A DNA stretch of 64,000 nt from Bacteroidales bacterium (GCA_017438975.1 JAFRUH010000006.1:62001-126000), one strand, 5' to 3'. Counted from the stretch's first letter, positions 15,524 through 25,153 are shown. A program made the numbers and translations. Notes: generated by a model from the sequence alone, not told the origin.

Positions 15524-18107
15524 ACCATGGACATACGTCGCGGGAATCCTTCTGGGACTGTCCCTTCTTTCCTGCGTCAGGGAAGAGGGAACCGCCGTGC
15601 CCCCGGAGAGTGCTCCGGCGACCCGGAATGAACTCCGGGACAACGCCCCGGGAATCATCCGGATCCATACCGGCCATGAGCTGAGCGAAGGGGAAATCGC
15701 GTCCCTCTCGCCCCAGTATACCGTTACGCGGACCTTCCCGCCGGCCGGAGAATTTGAAGAAAAGCACCGCAAGGCCGGCCTCCATCTCTGGTACGACGTC
15801 CTCTTCGACCCCTCCGAACCTCTCACCCGCGCTTCCGCGGACCTCTCCGACCTTCTCGATATCCGGGAAACGGAGTTCCTGCCGCTCCCGGAAGCCCAGG
15901 GCTATACCTGGCCGTTCAACGACCCCCAGTCCGCAACCCATTGGGAATACTGGAACGAGGGAACCAAGGGCGGACAGCGGGCGGGGTCCGACATCCGTCT
16001 TCTCCCCGCCTGGGCCGTCACGACCGGAATCCCGGAAGTCATCGTCGCCGTCAATGACACCGGCGTCGAATCCTCCCACGAGGACCTCGCCGGGAACATG
16101 TGGGTCAACGAGGCCGAGAAGAACGGAAGGACCGGCGTAGACGATGACGGGAACGGCTTCGTGGACGATATCCACGGCTTCAATTTCTGCTACAAGGCCG
16201 ACAAGACGACCTTCATCGGGCAGATTGAACCCGGCGACCACGGGACCCACGTCGCGGGAACGATCGCGGCGGTCAATAACAACGGAATCGGAGGCTGCGG
16301 CATCGCCGGCGGCAACGGATCGCCCGACAGCGGCATCCGGATCATGACGACCCAGACCATGTCCGGAACGGCCAGCACCGCCACCGCCTTCGTCTATGCG
16401 GCCGACATGGGCGCCCTCCTTATCAACTGCAGCTGGAGCTACAGCGACCGGGAGACAGCGCCTTCCTCGTTCAAGACCGCAGCCAAGTATTTCAACGAGA
16501 ATGCGGGAACGGACGCTTCCGGACGGCAGACCGGACTGATGAAGGGCGGACTGATCGTTTTCGCCGCTGGAAACGGCCAGGGGGAAACCGCCTGCCCGGC
16601 CATGGAAGAATCGGTCTTTTCCGTCGCCTCGATCGGCGCCGACTATGTCCGCGCATACTATTCCAACTACGGGGACTGGGTTGACATCACCGCCCCGGGC
16701 GGGGACTCGAAAAAGGGATATACCATCTTCTCGACCCTCCCCGGCAATTCCTATGGGAAGAAACAGGGAACGTCCATGGCCGCCCCGCACGTCACCGGGG
16801 TCGCAGCCCTCGTCATTTCCCATTTCGGCGGACCCGGATTCACCCGGGAGAAACTGATCGGGATCCTGCAGAACTCGGCGGACCGGGTGATTTACGAGTA
16901 CAACCCCGACCTGGCGGGGAAGCTCGGCGCGGGCCTTGTCGACGCCTTCGCCGCCCTTTCCGGTGGAGAGGATCCGGCCCCCTCCCCGGTTATGTCCATG
17001 AACGGATCGGCTAAAGGGAATTCCCTGACCATTGAATGGCCCCTGCCAGAGAACGGATTCCTGTTCGACATCTATTACGGCAAGGAAAGCCTCGCTTCCC
17101 TCGACCCGGACGCCCTTCCGAAAGGCGTATCCGTCCTGACGATGTTCAATCCCGGGAAACGGACAGGAGAGACAGTCTCCACCCGGATCGACGGACTCGC
17201 TTTCTCGACCCCGTACCATTTCCGGATCGGAACGGAAAGCGTTTCCGGACGGAAATCGGAACTCTCGAAGGAGTTCATCTTCTCGACAGAAGCGAACCGG
17301 AAACCGGAGATCACGCCCCTCGACGGGACTTCCCTGACCCTCAAGGCAAACGGGAGCGGATCTCTCCGTTTCGAGATCCTGGATCCTGAGAATCAACCGC
17401 TTACGCACAAATTCTCCCCTTCCGGCAAAGGCTTTTCAACAACCCTTCAGGGCAATATCATTACCCTCGAGGTCCAGGCGAAGGAACTGGAGGATGACAA
17501 GACTTACGAGGGAGTCCTCTCCGTCAGCGACCCCTATGATACGACGGAACTGCCCCTGCTGATTACGGTCCAGAAGAACAGTCCTCCCGTTCTCAAAGGC
17601 GGGATCGAAAACCTGATCCTTTCCCCGGGAAGTCCCAACCAGGCGATCGACCTGCGGGACATCTTCTCCGATCCGGACGGAGATGAGCTGGTCTACAAGA
17701 TTTCCTACGAAACGGAAACCCCCTCCGTCAGGGCGGATGTCTCGGGGAACATCCTCAATATCAGGCCGGACCGTTACGGGGAGACTCCCGTCAGCGTAAA
17801 GGCGTCGGATTATCGCGGGACCTCCGCCACGGTGTCCTTCTCCGTCCTGATCCGTGACACCTCGCAGCCTGTCGACCTCTTCCCCAATCCGGTCCTGACC
17901 ACCCTGACCATACGGCCGGGGGCCGAGGTCCATACCAGTATCAAGATCTTCAGCACCACCGGCGAGGCCGTCTTCGCGAAAGAAACCTCGTCGATAGGTC
18001 CGTTCACCCCGCTTCCCGTGGACCTTTCCGCCCTGGCGCCCGGCAAATATACCATCATCCTGGACGGCGAATCCGTGAAGGGATCCTACCCGATTGTCAA
18101 GCTATAA
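15513..18107 (+). CDS. S8 subtilisin-like protease with T9SS C-terminal sorting domain, second copy
   Basis: An 864-residue paralogue of the 11025 gene. It has a lipobox-like LSLLSC near residue 21, a propeptide-like region (50-125, FPPAGEFEEKHRKAGLHLWYDV closely matching the first copy) and the S8 domain with Asp182 (NDTGVESSHED), His243 (HGTHVAGT) and Ser421 (GTSMAAPHVTG). A calcium-binding-like DDDGNGFVDD lies at 210-219. Fn3-like and cadherin-like domains follow, then a type A sorting domain from LFPNPV (about 787) to YPIVKL. It is the last gene of the five-gene operon; no hairpin terminator is visible before the tRNA promoter 23 bp downstream. Confidence 0.92.
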   Translation: MNFRPWTYVAGILLGLSLLSCVREEGTAVPPESAPATRNELRDNAPGIIRIHTGHELSEGEIASLSPQYTVTRTFPPAGEFEEKHRKAGLHLWYDVLFDPSEPLTRASADLSDLLDIRETEFLPLPEAQGYTWPFNDPQSATHWEYWNEGTKGGQRAGSDIRLLPAWAVTTGIPEVIVAVNDTGVESSHEDLAGNMWVNEAEKNGRTGVDDDGNGFVDDIHGFNFCYKADKTTFIGQIEPGDHGTHVAGTIAAVNNNGIGGCGIAGGNGSPDSGIRIMTTQTMSGTASTATAFVYAADMGALLINCSWSYSDRETAPSSFKTAAKYFNENAGTDASGRQTGLMKGGLIVFAAGNGQGETACPAMEESVFSVASIGADYVRAYYSNYGDWVDITAPGGDSKKGYTIFSTLPGNSYGKKQGTSMAAPHVTGVAALVISHFGGPGFTREKLIGILQNSADRVIYEYNPDLAGKLGAGLVDAFAALSGGEDPAPSPVMSMNGSAKGNSLTIEWPLPENGFLFDIYYGKESLASLDPDALPKGVSVLTMFNPGKRTGETVSTRIDGLAFSTPYHFRIGTESVSGRKSELSKEFIFSTEANRKPEITPLDGTSLTLKANGSGSLRFEILDPENQPLTHKFSPSGKGFSTTLQGNIITLEVQAKELEDDKTYEGVLSVSDPYDTTELPLLITVQKNSPPVLKGGIENLILSPGSPNQAIDLRDIFSDPDGDELVYKISYETETPSVRADVSGNILNIRPDRYGETPVSVKASDYRGTSATVSFSVLIRDTSQPVDLFPNPVLTTLTIRPGAEVHTSIKIFSTTGEAVFAKETSSIGPFTPLPVDLSALAPGKYTIILDGESVKGSYPIVKL

Positions 18108-18130
18108 GGAGAGTTTTCAGGGGCAAGACG

Positions 18131-18160
18131 TTGCAGATTCAAAAAAAATATCTATATTTG
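18131..18160 (+). promoter_or_regulatory. Promoter of tRNA-Ser
   Basis: TTG at 18131-18133 and TATATTTG at 18153-18160 are separated by exactly 19 bp, an ideal Bacteroidota promoter. The tRNA begins 13 bp after the -7 box. Confidence 0.9.
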
Positions 18161-18173
18161 CAGTCCCGATAAA

Positions 18174-18261
18174 GGAGAGATGCTCGAGTGGCTTAAGAGG
18201 CACGCCTGGAAAGCGTGTATACCCCAAAAGGGTATCCCGGGTTCGAATCCCGGTTTCTCCG
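18174..18261 (+). tRNA. tRNA-Ser (anticodon GGA)
   Basis: An 88-nt gene with a 7-bp acceptor stem (GGAGAGA with TTTCTCC, one G-U pair) and discriminator G. The anticodon loop CTGGAAA gives GGA, and the long variable arm (TATACCCCAAAAGGGTAT) is typical of class II tRNA. The T arm is CCGGGTTCGAATCCCGG. CCA is not encoded. It reads UCC/UCU codons. Confidence 0.96.
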
Positions 18262-18272
18262 CAAAAAAGAAG

Positions 18273-18307
18273 AACCGGAGTGAATCTTCACGATTGACTC
18301 CGGTTTT
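18273..18307 (+). terminator. Rho-independent terminator of tRNA-Ser
   Basis: The stem AACCGGAGT (18273-18281) pairs with ACTCCGGTT (18297-18305), with extra AATC/GATT pairing in the loop, and runs into TTTTATT. It starts 12 bp after the tRNA. Confidence 0.9.
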
Positions 18308-18406
18308 ATTGTGCTTATCAATATTTATGTCTGACTGATTATTATGCCAACTTCGTGCCAAACGGAGGGAAAGCATTGCTCAGTTCTGACATCTTTTTGT
18401 ATTAAT

Positions 18407-20800
18407 TTACTTAAGTAACGGGGCGAAATAACCTCCGACAACCGAACGGGCTTTGAAACCCCGGCGATTGGGCTTGTCGGTCCAGACCCAGTCGCTCATC
18501 GGCACCCGGTCGACCGTCTCGTTCATGAAGTCCCAGACCGGAGCGATCAGGGCCTCGAACGTCTCCCGGTCCTCCGCCATCGTAGCGGTCCAGACGATCC
18601 AGTCCGTCTTCGTATACGCCATCCGGCAGTCCAGCGGAAGCCCATATCGGTTCTGCTTCCCGAGATAATAGGCGAGTTCGGTCCGCATGACCTCCGGTGG
18701 GAAAAGATCCAGGCCGAGGATCCGGTCCCACATGAGGTTATACTTCTGGCTCCAGGTTCCTTCCCCGTCATAGGTCAGCCGGTAGTGGTCGGCTTCGAAA
18801 GCCTCTTCCTGCCATTTCGCAGCCATCTCCCGGGCCATGGAATTGTATTTCGACGCGACATCCGGCTTGCCGAGAAGGTCGGCCATCCGCGCATAGACGC
18901 CGAGAGCGACGATGGCTTTGGCCGCCAGGTTGACATTGTGGGCGAGCCGGCCTGCGAAATCATCGGTACAAAGCTGGGTGTCAGGGTCATAGCCGAACTG
19001 CGAAAGGTATTCCGCCCAGGTCGTCAGGGTAGCCCAATGCTTCGCGGCATAGTCCGTATCCCCGTTCAGGATCGCGATCGCCGCGGTCAGGATGATCATG
19101 TTCCCGCTCTCCTCGACCGGCATGTCCTTCCCGTAAGTCTGCCCTTCGGCGACCGGATAGGTTCCGACATCATGGGCGGGGAAAGGCTTCGCCCACCGGC
19201 CGCTCTCGCTGTATTCGAAGATATGGTTCAGGAGGCCTTTCGCGAACTCGGGACCGTATTTCAGGTAAAGCGGAGCGGAAGGATAGGTCACGTCGACCGT
19301 TCCGATCGAGCCGTTGCTGTTGTTCTCCTTCGAGAAGAAGAGCAACTCGCCCGAGGGAGACCGGACCAGTTTGTGGGCAGCGACGGACTGCCGGTAAGCC
19401 AGGGCGCAGAGGTCCGCATACTTCGTCCCTCCCCTTTCGGCCGCTTCGGCATAAAGGTCGGCGTCGAACTGTCTCGCGTCGGCCATCAGGTCCGGATACT
19501 CCGAAAGGGCATCCTCGAACTCATCGGCAATCGTCCGGTTCCCGTCCCGGTTCCAGTATGGACGCAGGTCGGTCCCGAAATAGCGGATCGAACGGATATC
19601 GTCATAGCCCAGCATGATCATTCCGGACGCCTCCCGGACCTTTCCGAGCCTGCGCTCCAGCGTCGGAACGTTCCCTTCCACGGACGCCGTGTACTCCTTC
19701 CGGTCGCCGGCGAGATGGAAATACCCCCAGTCGATCCGGATGTCATCCCCCTTGTTGACGAGGACGCCCTGCGTGAGGCTTCCGGTCCGGGTCATGACGA
19801 GACGGGCCGTTTCCTGAAGTTCGGAAGCGCTTGACTGCCAGGGGAAATTGACCGCCCAAGCGGGGGAAGCGGCGAATCGGATCGAGACGTCGTGCTTTTT
19901 CTGGTCCGCCGAAGATACGGCGTAGGAGATATAGTTGACCGGCCGGCTCACGAGTTCGGGTCTGTCCAGGAAAAACGGTGCCGTGAAAGTCAGGCGGAGT
20001 CCGACGGGACCGCAGACAAAGGCGTAATCCGTATTCATCGCCTGGACATCGACAAGGTTCTGGATCGGTGTCACGGCCCCGTCTGCCGGAGTTTCGGAAG
20101 ACAGGAGGATCCCGAAGTCCAGGATCGCCCGGCCCACCTCGTTGTACGCAGCCGCCGCAATGACATTCTCCCCTTTCCGGAGGACCTCCTTCGGCAGCTC
20201 GATGATCTTGTTCTCGCAGCTGGTTTCCGAAGCGTAGACGGAAGTCCCGTTGATCCATACCTGGGACCGGTCGTTTCCGGACAGGATCAGGTTCACGGTC
20301 TCCCCGGGCACCTCGGGAATGGAAAAACGCCTCCGCACCCGGATGGTCCCCTCAGTCCAGGAAGTGCGGTTGAAGCCACCGCGGTTGGAAAGGGTGCCGA
20401 AGCCGCCTTCCCCCTCCGACCAGGCCGAGTCGTCGAAAGCGGGATCCGTCCATTCCTCCCCGGCTTCATCCAGGGTATAGCGGGCGGACCAGGCCCCGGT
20501 CGCCGCGGACGGGAGCAGCTCGGAACGGACGATGGAAGAGCCGCTTCCCATGAAACGGTAGACCGTCCCGTCGACCGTGAGATAGCCGGAAAGGGGATAA
20601 TCCTTTCCGGTCCAGTGCTGAGGGGCTGAATCGAACAGATTCTCCGTCGTCGACCAGGCGTTGGTATACGGATCGATCGTGATCAGCGGATAGGCCGGTG
20701 CCCGGAGCGGGTTGCGCGGAGCGATGGACGCGGGCACTCCCTCCGTGCAGGCAAACAGCACCGGAAGGACGGCCGCGAGGAAGATGAGTTTACTCCTCAT
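18407..20800 (-). CDS. Exported glutaminase-family protein (DUF4964/DUF5127/DUF4965/DUF1793 architecture)
   Basis: A 797-residue lipoprotein-type protein (signal ending LFAC). Its N-terminus (RAPAYPLITIDPYTNAWS, HWTGKDYPLSGYLTVDG) is the hallmark start of the fungal/bacterial GtaA-like glutaminase family. Residues about 95-235 contain a galactose-binding-like jelly roll (DDSAWSEGEGGFGT, VWINGTSVY), common in bacterial members. The middle carries QDLV-type substrate-domain motifs (FLDRPELVSRPVNYISY). The C-terminal helical domain has LRSPSGELLFFSKENNSNGSIGTVDVTYPSAP, GRWAKPFPAHDVGTYP and MAEDRETFEAL. The family is annotated as glutaminase, but many bacterial members may act on other substrates. 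It overlaps the upstream NamZ gene by 11 bp, so the two are one operon. Confidence 0.82.
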   Translation of the reverse strand: MRSKLIFLAAVLPVLFACTEGVPASIAPRNPLRAPAYPLITIDPYTNAWSTTENLFDSAPQHWTGKDYPLSGYLTVDGTVYRFMGSGSSIVRSELLPSAATGAWSARYTLDEAGEEWTDPAFDDSAWSEGEGGFGTLSNRGGFNRTSWTEGTIRVRRRFSIPEVPGETVNLILSGNDRSQVWINGTSVYASETSCENKIIELPKEVLRKGENVIAAAAYNEVGRAILDFGILLSSETPADGAVTPIQNLVDVQAMNTDYAFVCGPVGLRLTFTAPFFLDRPELVSRPVNYISYAVSSADQKKHDVSIRFAASPAWAVNFPWQSSASELQETARLVMTRTGSLTQGVLVNKGDDIRIDWGYFHLAGDRKEYTASVEGNVPTLERRLGKVREASGMIMLGYDDIRSIRYFGTDLRPYWNRDGNRTIADEFEDALSEYPDLMADARQFDADLYAEAAERGGTKYADLCALAYRQSVAAHKLVRSPSGELLFFSKENNSNGSIGTVDVTYPSAPLYLKYGPEFAKGLLNHIFEYSESGRWAKPFPAHDVGTYPVAEGQTYGKDMPVEESGNMIILTAAIAILNGDTDYAAKHWATLTTWAEYLSQFGYDPDTQLCTDDFAGRLAHNVNLAAKAIVALGVYARMADLLGKPDVASKYNSMAREMAAKWQEEAFEADHYRLTYDGEGTWSQKYNLMWDRILGLDLFPPEVMRTELAYYLGKQNRYGLPLDCRMAYTKTDWIVWTATMAEDRETFEALIAPVWDFMNETVDRVPMSDWVWTDKPNRRGFKARSVVGGYFAPLLK

Positions 20801-21980
20801 ATAAGAGATAGGGTTTACGGGTCTTCTTGAAAGTCTCCACGTCCGGCAGCCAGGCCTGTCTGATATCCTCCGCAGAGGCGCCCTCGATAATCATTCTCCG
20901 CATCCATCCGTTTCCGGCGAGGCGGTCGAAGAAACGGCCGTTCCCGAAGAAATCCTCCGGACGTCCGAGTTTGTTGTACGCGTCGATGACATAGGAAAGG
21001 GTCATTCCGTTCTCAATGATCACCTCGTCAGGAATATCCCGGAGGTCGACGCCCCGGCAGAGCTGGCCGAGAAGCGGCGGATTCTTGGCTCCCGGAACGC
21101 TCTCGGGGGTAAAGGTGAAAGTGCAGCCGGTCATGTCAGGATGGCCGTAGATTTCGAAGGGAGCTTCCGTCCCGCGCCCGAGGGAGACCTTCGTGCCCTC
21201 GAAGTAACAGGTCGACGGATAGAGATAGATCGCCTTCATGTCCTTGAGGTTCGGGGAAGGGGCGACCGGAAGTTCATAACGGGTCTGATGGGTGTAATTC
21301 AGGCAGGGAATCACGGTCAGGAAGTCCTCCGGAACGTCTTTGGTGTCCATCCATTCCTCTCCGACGATCATCCGCGCCAGTTCCCCGAGGGTCATGCCAT
21401 GGACCGTCGTGATCGGAAGCCTGCCCACGCCGGACGCATATTCCATATCCATCAGGGGACCGTCGACATAGGATCCGTTCGGGTTGGGCCGGTCGAAGAC
21501 GACGACCTTCTTTCCGCCCGCGGCGCAGGCGTCCATCAGCCTATACATCGTCACATAGTAGGTATAAAACCTCAGGCCGACGTCTTGGATGTCTACGACG
21601 AGGATGTCGAATTTATCCAGGAACTCAGGGGAATGGATATCCAGGGTCCCGCCGTAGAAGGAGAGGATTTCCACGCCCGTCTTCTCGTCGACGGAGTTCC
21701 CGACCTTTTCCCCGGCGTCCGCCGTTCCGCGGAAACCGTGTTCGGGACTGACGATCAGGGATACATTGACCCCCTGCTCCAGGAGGACGTCGAGGATATG
21801 CGGCGCATCGGCCGTCGTCCCTGCCAGGCCGGTCTGGTTGCTCATGAGGGCGACCCGCTTCCCTTCGAGGACGGGAAGATAGGCCTTGGGCTGCATGTCG
21901 CCGAGGACGACGCCCGTTTCCCCAGCCGAGCAGGATGCCAACATCGCCACGGAGATCAGAATGGAGCTTATTCTTTTCAT
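20790..21980 (-). CDS. namZ: NamZ-type exo-beta-N-acetylmuramidase (DUF1343)
   Basis: The start is set at the ATG at 21980 (MKRISSILIS), because the longer frame begins with TTG. A lipoprotein signal ends in MLASC. The protein has the DUF1343 signature blocks: RVALMSNQTGLAG, SPEHGFRGTADAGEKVGNSVDEKTGVEILSFYG, LVVDIQDVGLRFYTYYVTMY, VVFDRPNPNG, EYASGVGRLPITTVHGMTLGELA and YPSTCYFEGTKVSLGRGT. NamZ proteins (GH171) release MurNAc from the non-reducing end of peptidoglycan fragments. With the exported glutaminase-family protein downstream it suggests periplasmic breakdown of muropeptide-like material. No own promoter is obvious in the 90 bp after atpG, so read-through from the ATP synthase operon cannot be excluded. 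Confidence 0.9.
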   Translation of the reverse strand: MKRISSILISVAMLASCSAGETGVVLGDMQPKAYLPVLEGKRVALMSNQTGLAGTTADAPHILDVLLEQGVNVSLIVSPEHGFRGTADAGEKVGNSVDEKTGVEILSFYGGTLDIHSPEFLDKFDILVVDIQDVGLRFYTYYVTMYRLMDACAAGGKKVVVFDRPNPNGSYVDGPLMDMEYASGVGRLPITTVHGMTLGELARMIVGEEWMDTKDVPEDFLTVIPCLNYTHQTRYELPVAPSPNLKDMKAIYLYPSTCYFEGTKVSLGRGTEAPFEIYGHPDMTGCTFTFTPESVPGAKNPPLLGQLCRGVDLRDIPDEVIIENGMTLSYVIDAYNKLGRPEDFFGNGRFFDRLAGNGWMRRMIIEGASAEDIRQAWLPDVETFKKTRKPYLLYEE

Positions 21981-22070
21981 TATCAATGTTTTAAGGAATA
22001 TACGTTTGGTGCATTTTCACCAGAGGTGAAACGAGGATATTATTGACGGTCAGGAGGTTAGGCTCCACCG

Positions 22071-23006
22071 TTACTTGAGGGAGCCTCCTACGATGTCGAG
22101 GATCTCGGAGGTAATTTTCTGCTGGCGACCCTTGTTGTAGTCGAGGGTCAGTTCCTGGAGCAGGTCTTCCCCGTTGTCGGTCGCGGTCTGCATCGCGATC
22201 GTTCGGGCGGCGTGTTCCGCGGCGGAACTGTCGAGAAGGACAGTGAATATCTTGAGCTTCAGGACTTTCGGAAGGAGTTCCGAGACCTGATAGGCCGTCG
22301 TGGGTTCGACGATGAAAAGTCCCTGGCGGGCCTCCTCCGATCCGGACTCCCCGGACGCAGGGTCCAGGGCGAAGGGCAGGAAGGTCTCGCGAACCGCCTT
22401 CTGGGAGGCGGTCGAGACGAAGTGGTTCCAGACGAGTTCGACCCGGTCGAAACCCTCCGAGACGAATCCTTCCATCAGCGCTCCGGCGAGAGCGGAAGCA
22501 TGGGCATAATCCGGCTTCTCTGAAAGCTTGACGAAATCGAGAGTCCCGTCCCCGAAAGGAACTTCCTCAGGAGTGATTCCTACGCGGCGCATGGCCTCGG
22601 ACATCTTTCGCCCGACGGCGAAGACCGTGACGGCGGCACCGGCGGATTCATAGGAACGGATGGTTTCAAGGGCGAGCCGGACGGCGTTGGCGTTGAACCC
22701 GCCGCAAAGCGAGGAATTGGAGGAAAGTGCGACCAGGGCGACCCGGCGGATTTCCCCGCGTCCGCTCACGAACGCTCCGCCCATACCCTCCGAGGGTGCG
22801 ATCTTCCCCAGGTCGAGTTTCGCCGCGTAATCGGTCATCAGGTCCTGGAGGATCGTATGGAGCTGCCGCTCGTACGGGAGCATGGACTGGACGGCCTGCT
22901 GCGCCCTCCGTAGCTTGGAGGAGGCGACAAGTTTCATCGCGGAAGTAATCTTCAGCGTACTCTTGACGGAGCCGATACGGCCCTTGATTTCCTTCAGGGA
23001 CGGCAT
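22071..23006 (-). CDS. atpG: ATP synthase F1 gamma subunit
   Basis: A 311-residue gamma subunit forming the central rotor stalk. The N-terminal helix (MPSLKEIKGRIGSVKSTLKI, TSAMKLVASSKLRRAQ) and the C-terminal helix (ARTIAMQTATDNGEDLLQEL, YNKGRQQKITSEILDIVGG) are the two conserved coiled-coil ends; the middle Rossmann-like part is longer than in E. coli (about 287 residues), as in other Bacteroidota. It is the last of eight tightly packed atp genes and starts 2 bp after atpA. Confidence 0.97.
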   Translation of the reverse strand: MPSLKEIKGRIGSVKSTLKITSAMKLVASSKLRRAQQAVQSMLPYERQLHTILQDLMTDYAAKLDLGKIAPSEGMGGAFVSGRGEIRRVALVALSSNSSLCGGFNANAVRLALETIRSYESAGAAVTVFAVGRKMSEAMRRVGITPEEVPFGDGTLDFVKLSEKPDYAHASALAGALMEGFVSEGFDRVELVWNHFVSTASQKAVRETFLPFALDPASGESGSEEARQGLFIVEPTTAYQVSELLPKVLKLKIFTVLLDSSAAEHAARTIAMQTATDNGEDLLQELTLDYNKGRQQKITSEILDIVGGSLK

Positions 23007-23008
23007 AC

Positions 23009-24589
23009 TTACATGGCGGAAATGACCGAAGCGGCTTCCGCCTCGATCAGGTCACGGATTTCCTGGGTGAGGACTCCGGCCGCGAGCGGCTCGAGGACAT
23101 CCTCCTTATGGGCGGCCCGCATCCTTTCCAGGAACAGTTCCTGGAACTCGCGGACCCGGTCGATGGGGATATCCCGCATCAGGGCGTTCGTGCCGCAGTA
23201 GAGGACCGCCACCTGCTCCCCGACGGGCATCGGGCTGTACTGGGGCTGGATCAGGAGCTGGTTGTTCTTCCGGCCCTTGTCGAGCGCCATCGCAGTTACC
23301 TTGTCCATATCCGAGGAGAACTTGGAGAAGGCCTCGAGTTCGTTGTACTGGGCCTGGTCCATCTTGAGGGTTCCGGCGACCTTTTTCATGGACTTGACCT
23401 GGGCGCTGCCGCCGACACGGGAGACCGAGATACCGACGTTGATGGCCGGACGGACGCCCTGGTTGAAGAGGCCCGATTCGAGATAGATCTGGCCGTCGGT
23501 GATGGAAATCACATTGGTAGGAATGTAGGCGGAGACGTCGCCGGCCTGGGTCTCGATAATCGGGAGCGCGGTAAGGGAACCGCCTCCCCGGACCTTGCCT
23601 TTCAGGCTCTCCGGAAGGTCGTTCATCCGTTCCGCGACCTCCTGCTGACCGATGATCTTGGCGGCCCGCTCGAGCAGACGGGAATGGAGATAGAAAATAT
23701 CCCCGGGATAGGCCTCGCGGCCGGACGGACGGCGGAGGATCAGCGAAACCTCGCGGTAGGCGACGGCCTGCTTGGAGAGGTCGTCATAGACCACGAGGGC
23801 ATGGCGGCCGGTATCGCGGAAATACTCCCCGATGGCGGCGCCGGCGAACGGGGCGTAATACTGCAGGGCGGCCGGATCGGCTGCTGTTGCGGCGACGACG
23901 ATCGTATAATCCATCGCCCCTTTGGAGCGGAGGGTCTCGACGATGCTCGCGACGGTGCTGCCCTTCTGACCGACGGCGACATAGATGCAGTAGACAGGCT
24001 TCCCGGCGAGGAAGCAGGAGCGCTGGTTGATGATCGTGTCGATCGCAATGGCGGTCTTGCCGGTCTGGCGGTCGCCGATGATGAGCTCCCGCTGGCCGCG
24101 GCCGATCGGAATCATCGCATCGATGGCCTTCAGTCCCGTCTGGAGCGGTTCGTTGACCGGCTGGCGGAAGATGACCCCGGGAGCCTTCCGCTCCAGCGGC
24201 ATGTCCGTCTTCTCCCCGGTGATGAGCCCCATTCCGTCCAGCGGATTGCCGAGCGGGTCCACGACGCGGCCGACCATGGACTCGTTGACGCCGACCGAGG
24301 CGATCCGTCCGGTCCGGCGTGCGATCATTCCTTCCTTGATCCGGTCGGTCGGGCCCATCAGGACGGCTCCGACATTGTCCGGCTCTAGGTTCATGACGAC
24401 GGCCATGATCCCGTTCTCGAACTCGAGGAGTTCCCCGGCCTCGGCATTCGCCAGGCCGTAGATGCGGACGACGCCGTCGCTGACCTGGAGCACCTTTCCG
24501 GTCTCCTCGAAACGGAGCTCGCTCTTCATCGCCCTGAGCTGTTCGAGAAGGACTTCCGACAATTCACTTGCTTTGATATGCTGATCCAT
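23009..24589 (-). CDS. atpA: ATP synthase F1 alpha subunit
   Basis: A 526-residue non-catalytic nucleotide-binding subunit of the F1 hexamer. It has the N-terminal crown ([22 protein letters not shown]), the Walker A motif GDRQTGKTA near residue 172, and the conserved [25 protein letters not shown] and [15 protein letters not shown] blocks. The arginine finger lies in VSRVGGSAQ. Length and motifs are typical. It begins 3 bp after the delta subunit gene. Confidence 0.98.
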   Translation of the reverse strand: MDQHIKASELSEVLLEQLRAMKSELRFEETGKVLQVSDGVVRIYGLANAEAGELLEFENGIMAVVMNLEPDNVGAVLMGPTDRIKEGMIARRTGRIASVGVNESMVGRVVDPLGNPLDGMGLITGEKTDMPLERKAPGVIFRQPVNEPLQTGLKAIDAMIPIGRGQRELIIGDRQTGKTAIAIDTIINQRSCFLAGKPVYCIYVAVGQKGSTVASIVETLRSKGAMDYTIVVAATAADPAALQYYAPFAGAAIGEYFRDTGRHALVVYDDLSKQAVAYREVSLILRRPSGREAYPGDIFYLHSRLLERAAKIIGQQEVAERMNDLPESLKGKVRGGGSLTALPIIETQAGDVSAYIPTNVISITDGQIYLESGLFNQGVRPAINVGISVSRVGGSAQVKSMKKVAGTLKMDQAQYNELEAFSKFSSDMDKVTAMALDKGRKNNQLLIQPQYSPMPVGEQVAVLYCGTNALMRDIPIDRVREFQELFLERMRAAHKEDVLEPLAAGVLTQEIRDLIEAEAASVISAM

Positions 24590-24592
24590 AGA

Positions 24593-25150
24593 TTATACGA
24601 TTCTTCTGTTTTTATCGACAAATTGGGACCGGATGCGGTCCAACTGGCGGATGACGCTGGCATCGAGGAGGTAATCGTCGATGTCGAAGACGAATCCGCC
24701 GATGAGGGACGGATCGATCGTCGTCTCGATCTCCACGTCCAGGCCCGTCTTCGCCTTGACGAGGGCGCGCAGCCTGTCCAGCAGACTTTCGGGCGGGGTC
24801 GTCACGACCCTCAAATGGCCCTTCACGACACCCTGGCTCCGGCGGTACCGGCTCACGAAGTCCTTGAACATCAGGCGGAGAAGCGGCACTCTCTTGTTCT
24901 CGAAGACCATCCGGATGAACCGCCCGAGCGGTTCCGCCACCGGCTCTCCGAGCGCCGTTCCGAGCAGGGAAATCTTAGCTTCGTCCGGGATGTCCTCCGG
25001 CGTTACGAGGACCATGGAGAGATCCGGCACTTCGGAGATGGCCCTCTCCAGTCTCGTCGCCTGGGCGCACACGCGTTCCCCGTCCCCGGTCTCGAGGACG
25101 TATTTCAGCAGGGCATCCGCATAGCGGGAAGCTATGATTCCGTCATCCAT
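24593..25150 (-). CDS. atpH: ATP synthase F1 delta subunit
   Basis: A 185-residue OSCP/delta protein that joins the peripheral stalk to the top of F1. It starts MDDGIIASRYADALLKYV, the usual N-terminal helical domain, and carries the conserved C-terminal IDPSLIGGFVFDIDDYLLDAS block. It is located between atpF and atpA with gaps of 3 bp on each side. Sequence conservation in this family is low, so the position in the operon is important support. Confidence 0.95.
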   Translation of the reverse strand: MDDGIIASRYADALLKYVLETGDGERVCAQATRLERAISEVPDLSMVLVTPEDIPDEAKISLLGTALGEPVAEPLGRFIRMVFENKRVPLLRLMFKDFVSRYRRSQGVVKGHLRVVTTPPESLLDRLRALVKAKTGLDVEIETTIDPSLIGGFVFDIDDYLLDASVIRQLDRIRSQFVDKNRRIV

Positions 25151-25153
25151 CCG

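Noticed and set aside
15480..17408. Long antisense open frame over the second S8 protease (also 10905-12599, 30018-32366 and 32342-33976 over other genes)
   Set aside because: These are shadows of high-GC coding sequence; the opposite strands encode complete recognised proteins.
18310..18380. Possible integrase remnant after tRNA-Ser (the minus strand can be read as PFGTKLA then stop)
   Set aside because: Only seven residues match a remembered integrase-end pattern, and no attachment repeat of the tRNA 3' end was found nearby.
22014..22031. Hairpin TTTCACC/GGTGAAA between atpG and namZ as terminator
   Set aside because: The stem is only 7 bp and no T-run follows on the minus strand, so termination is not supported.
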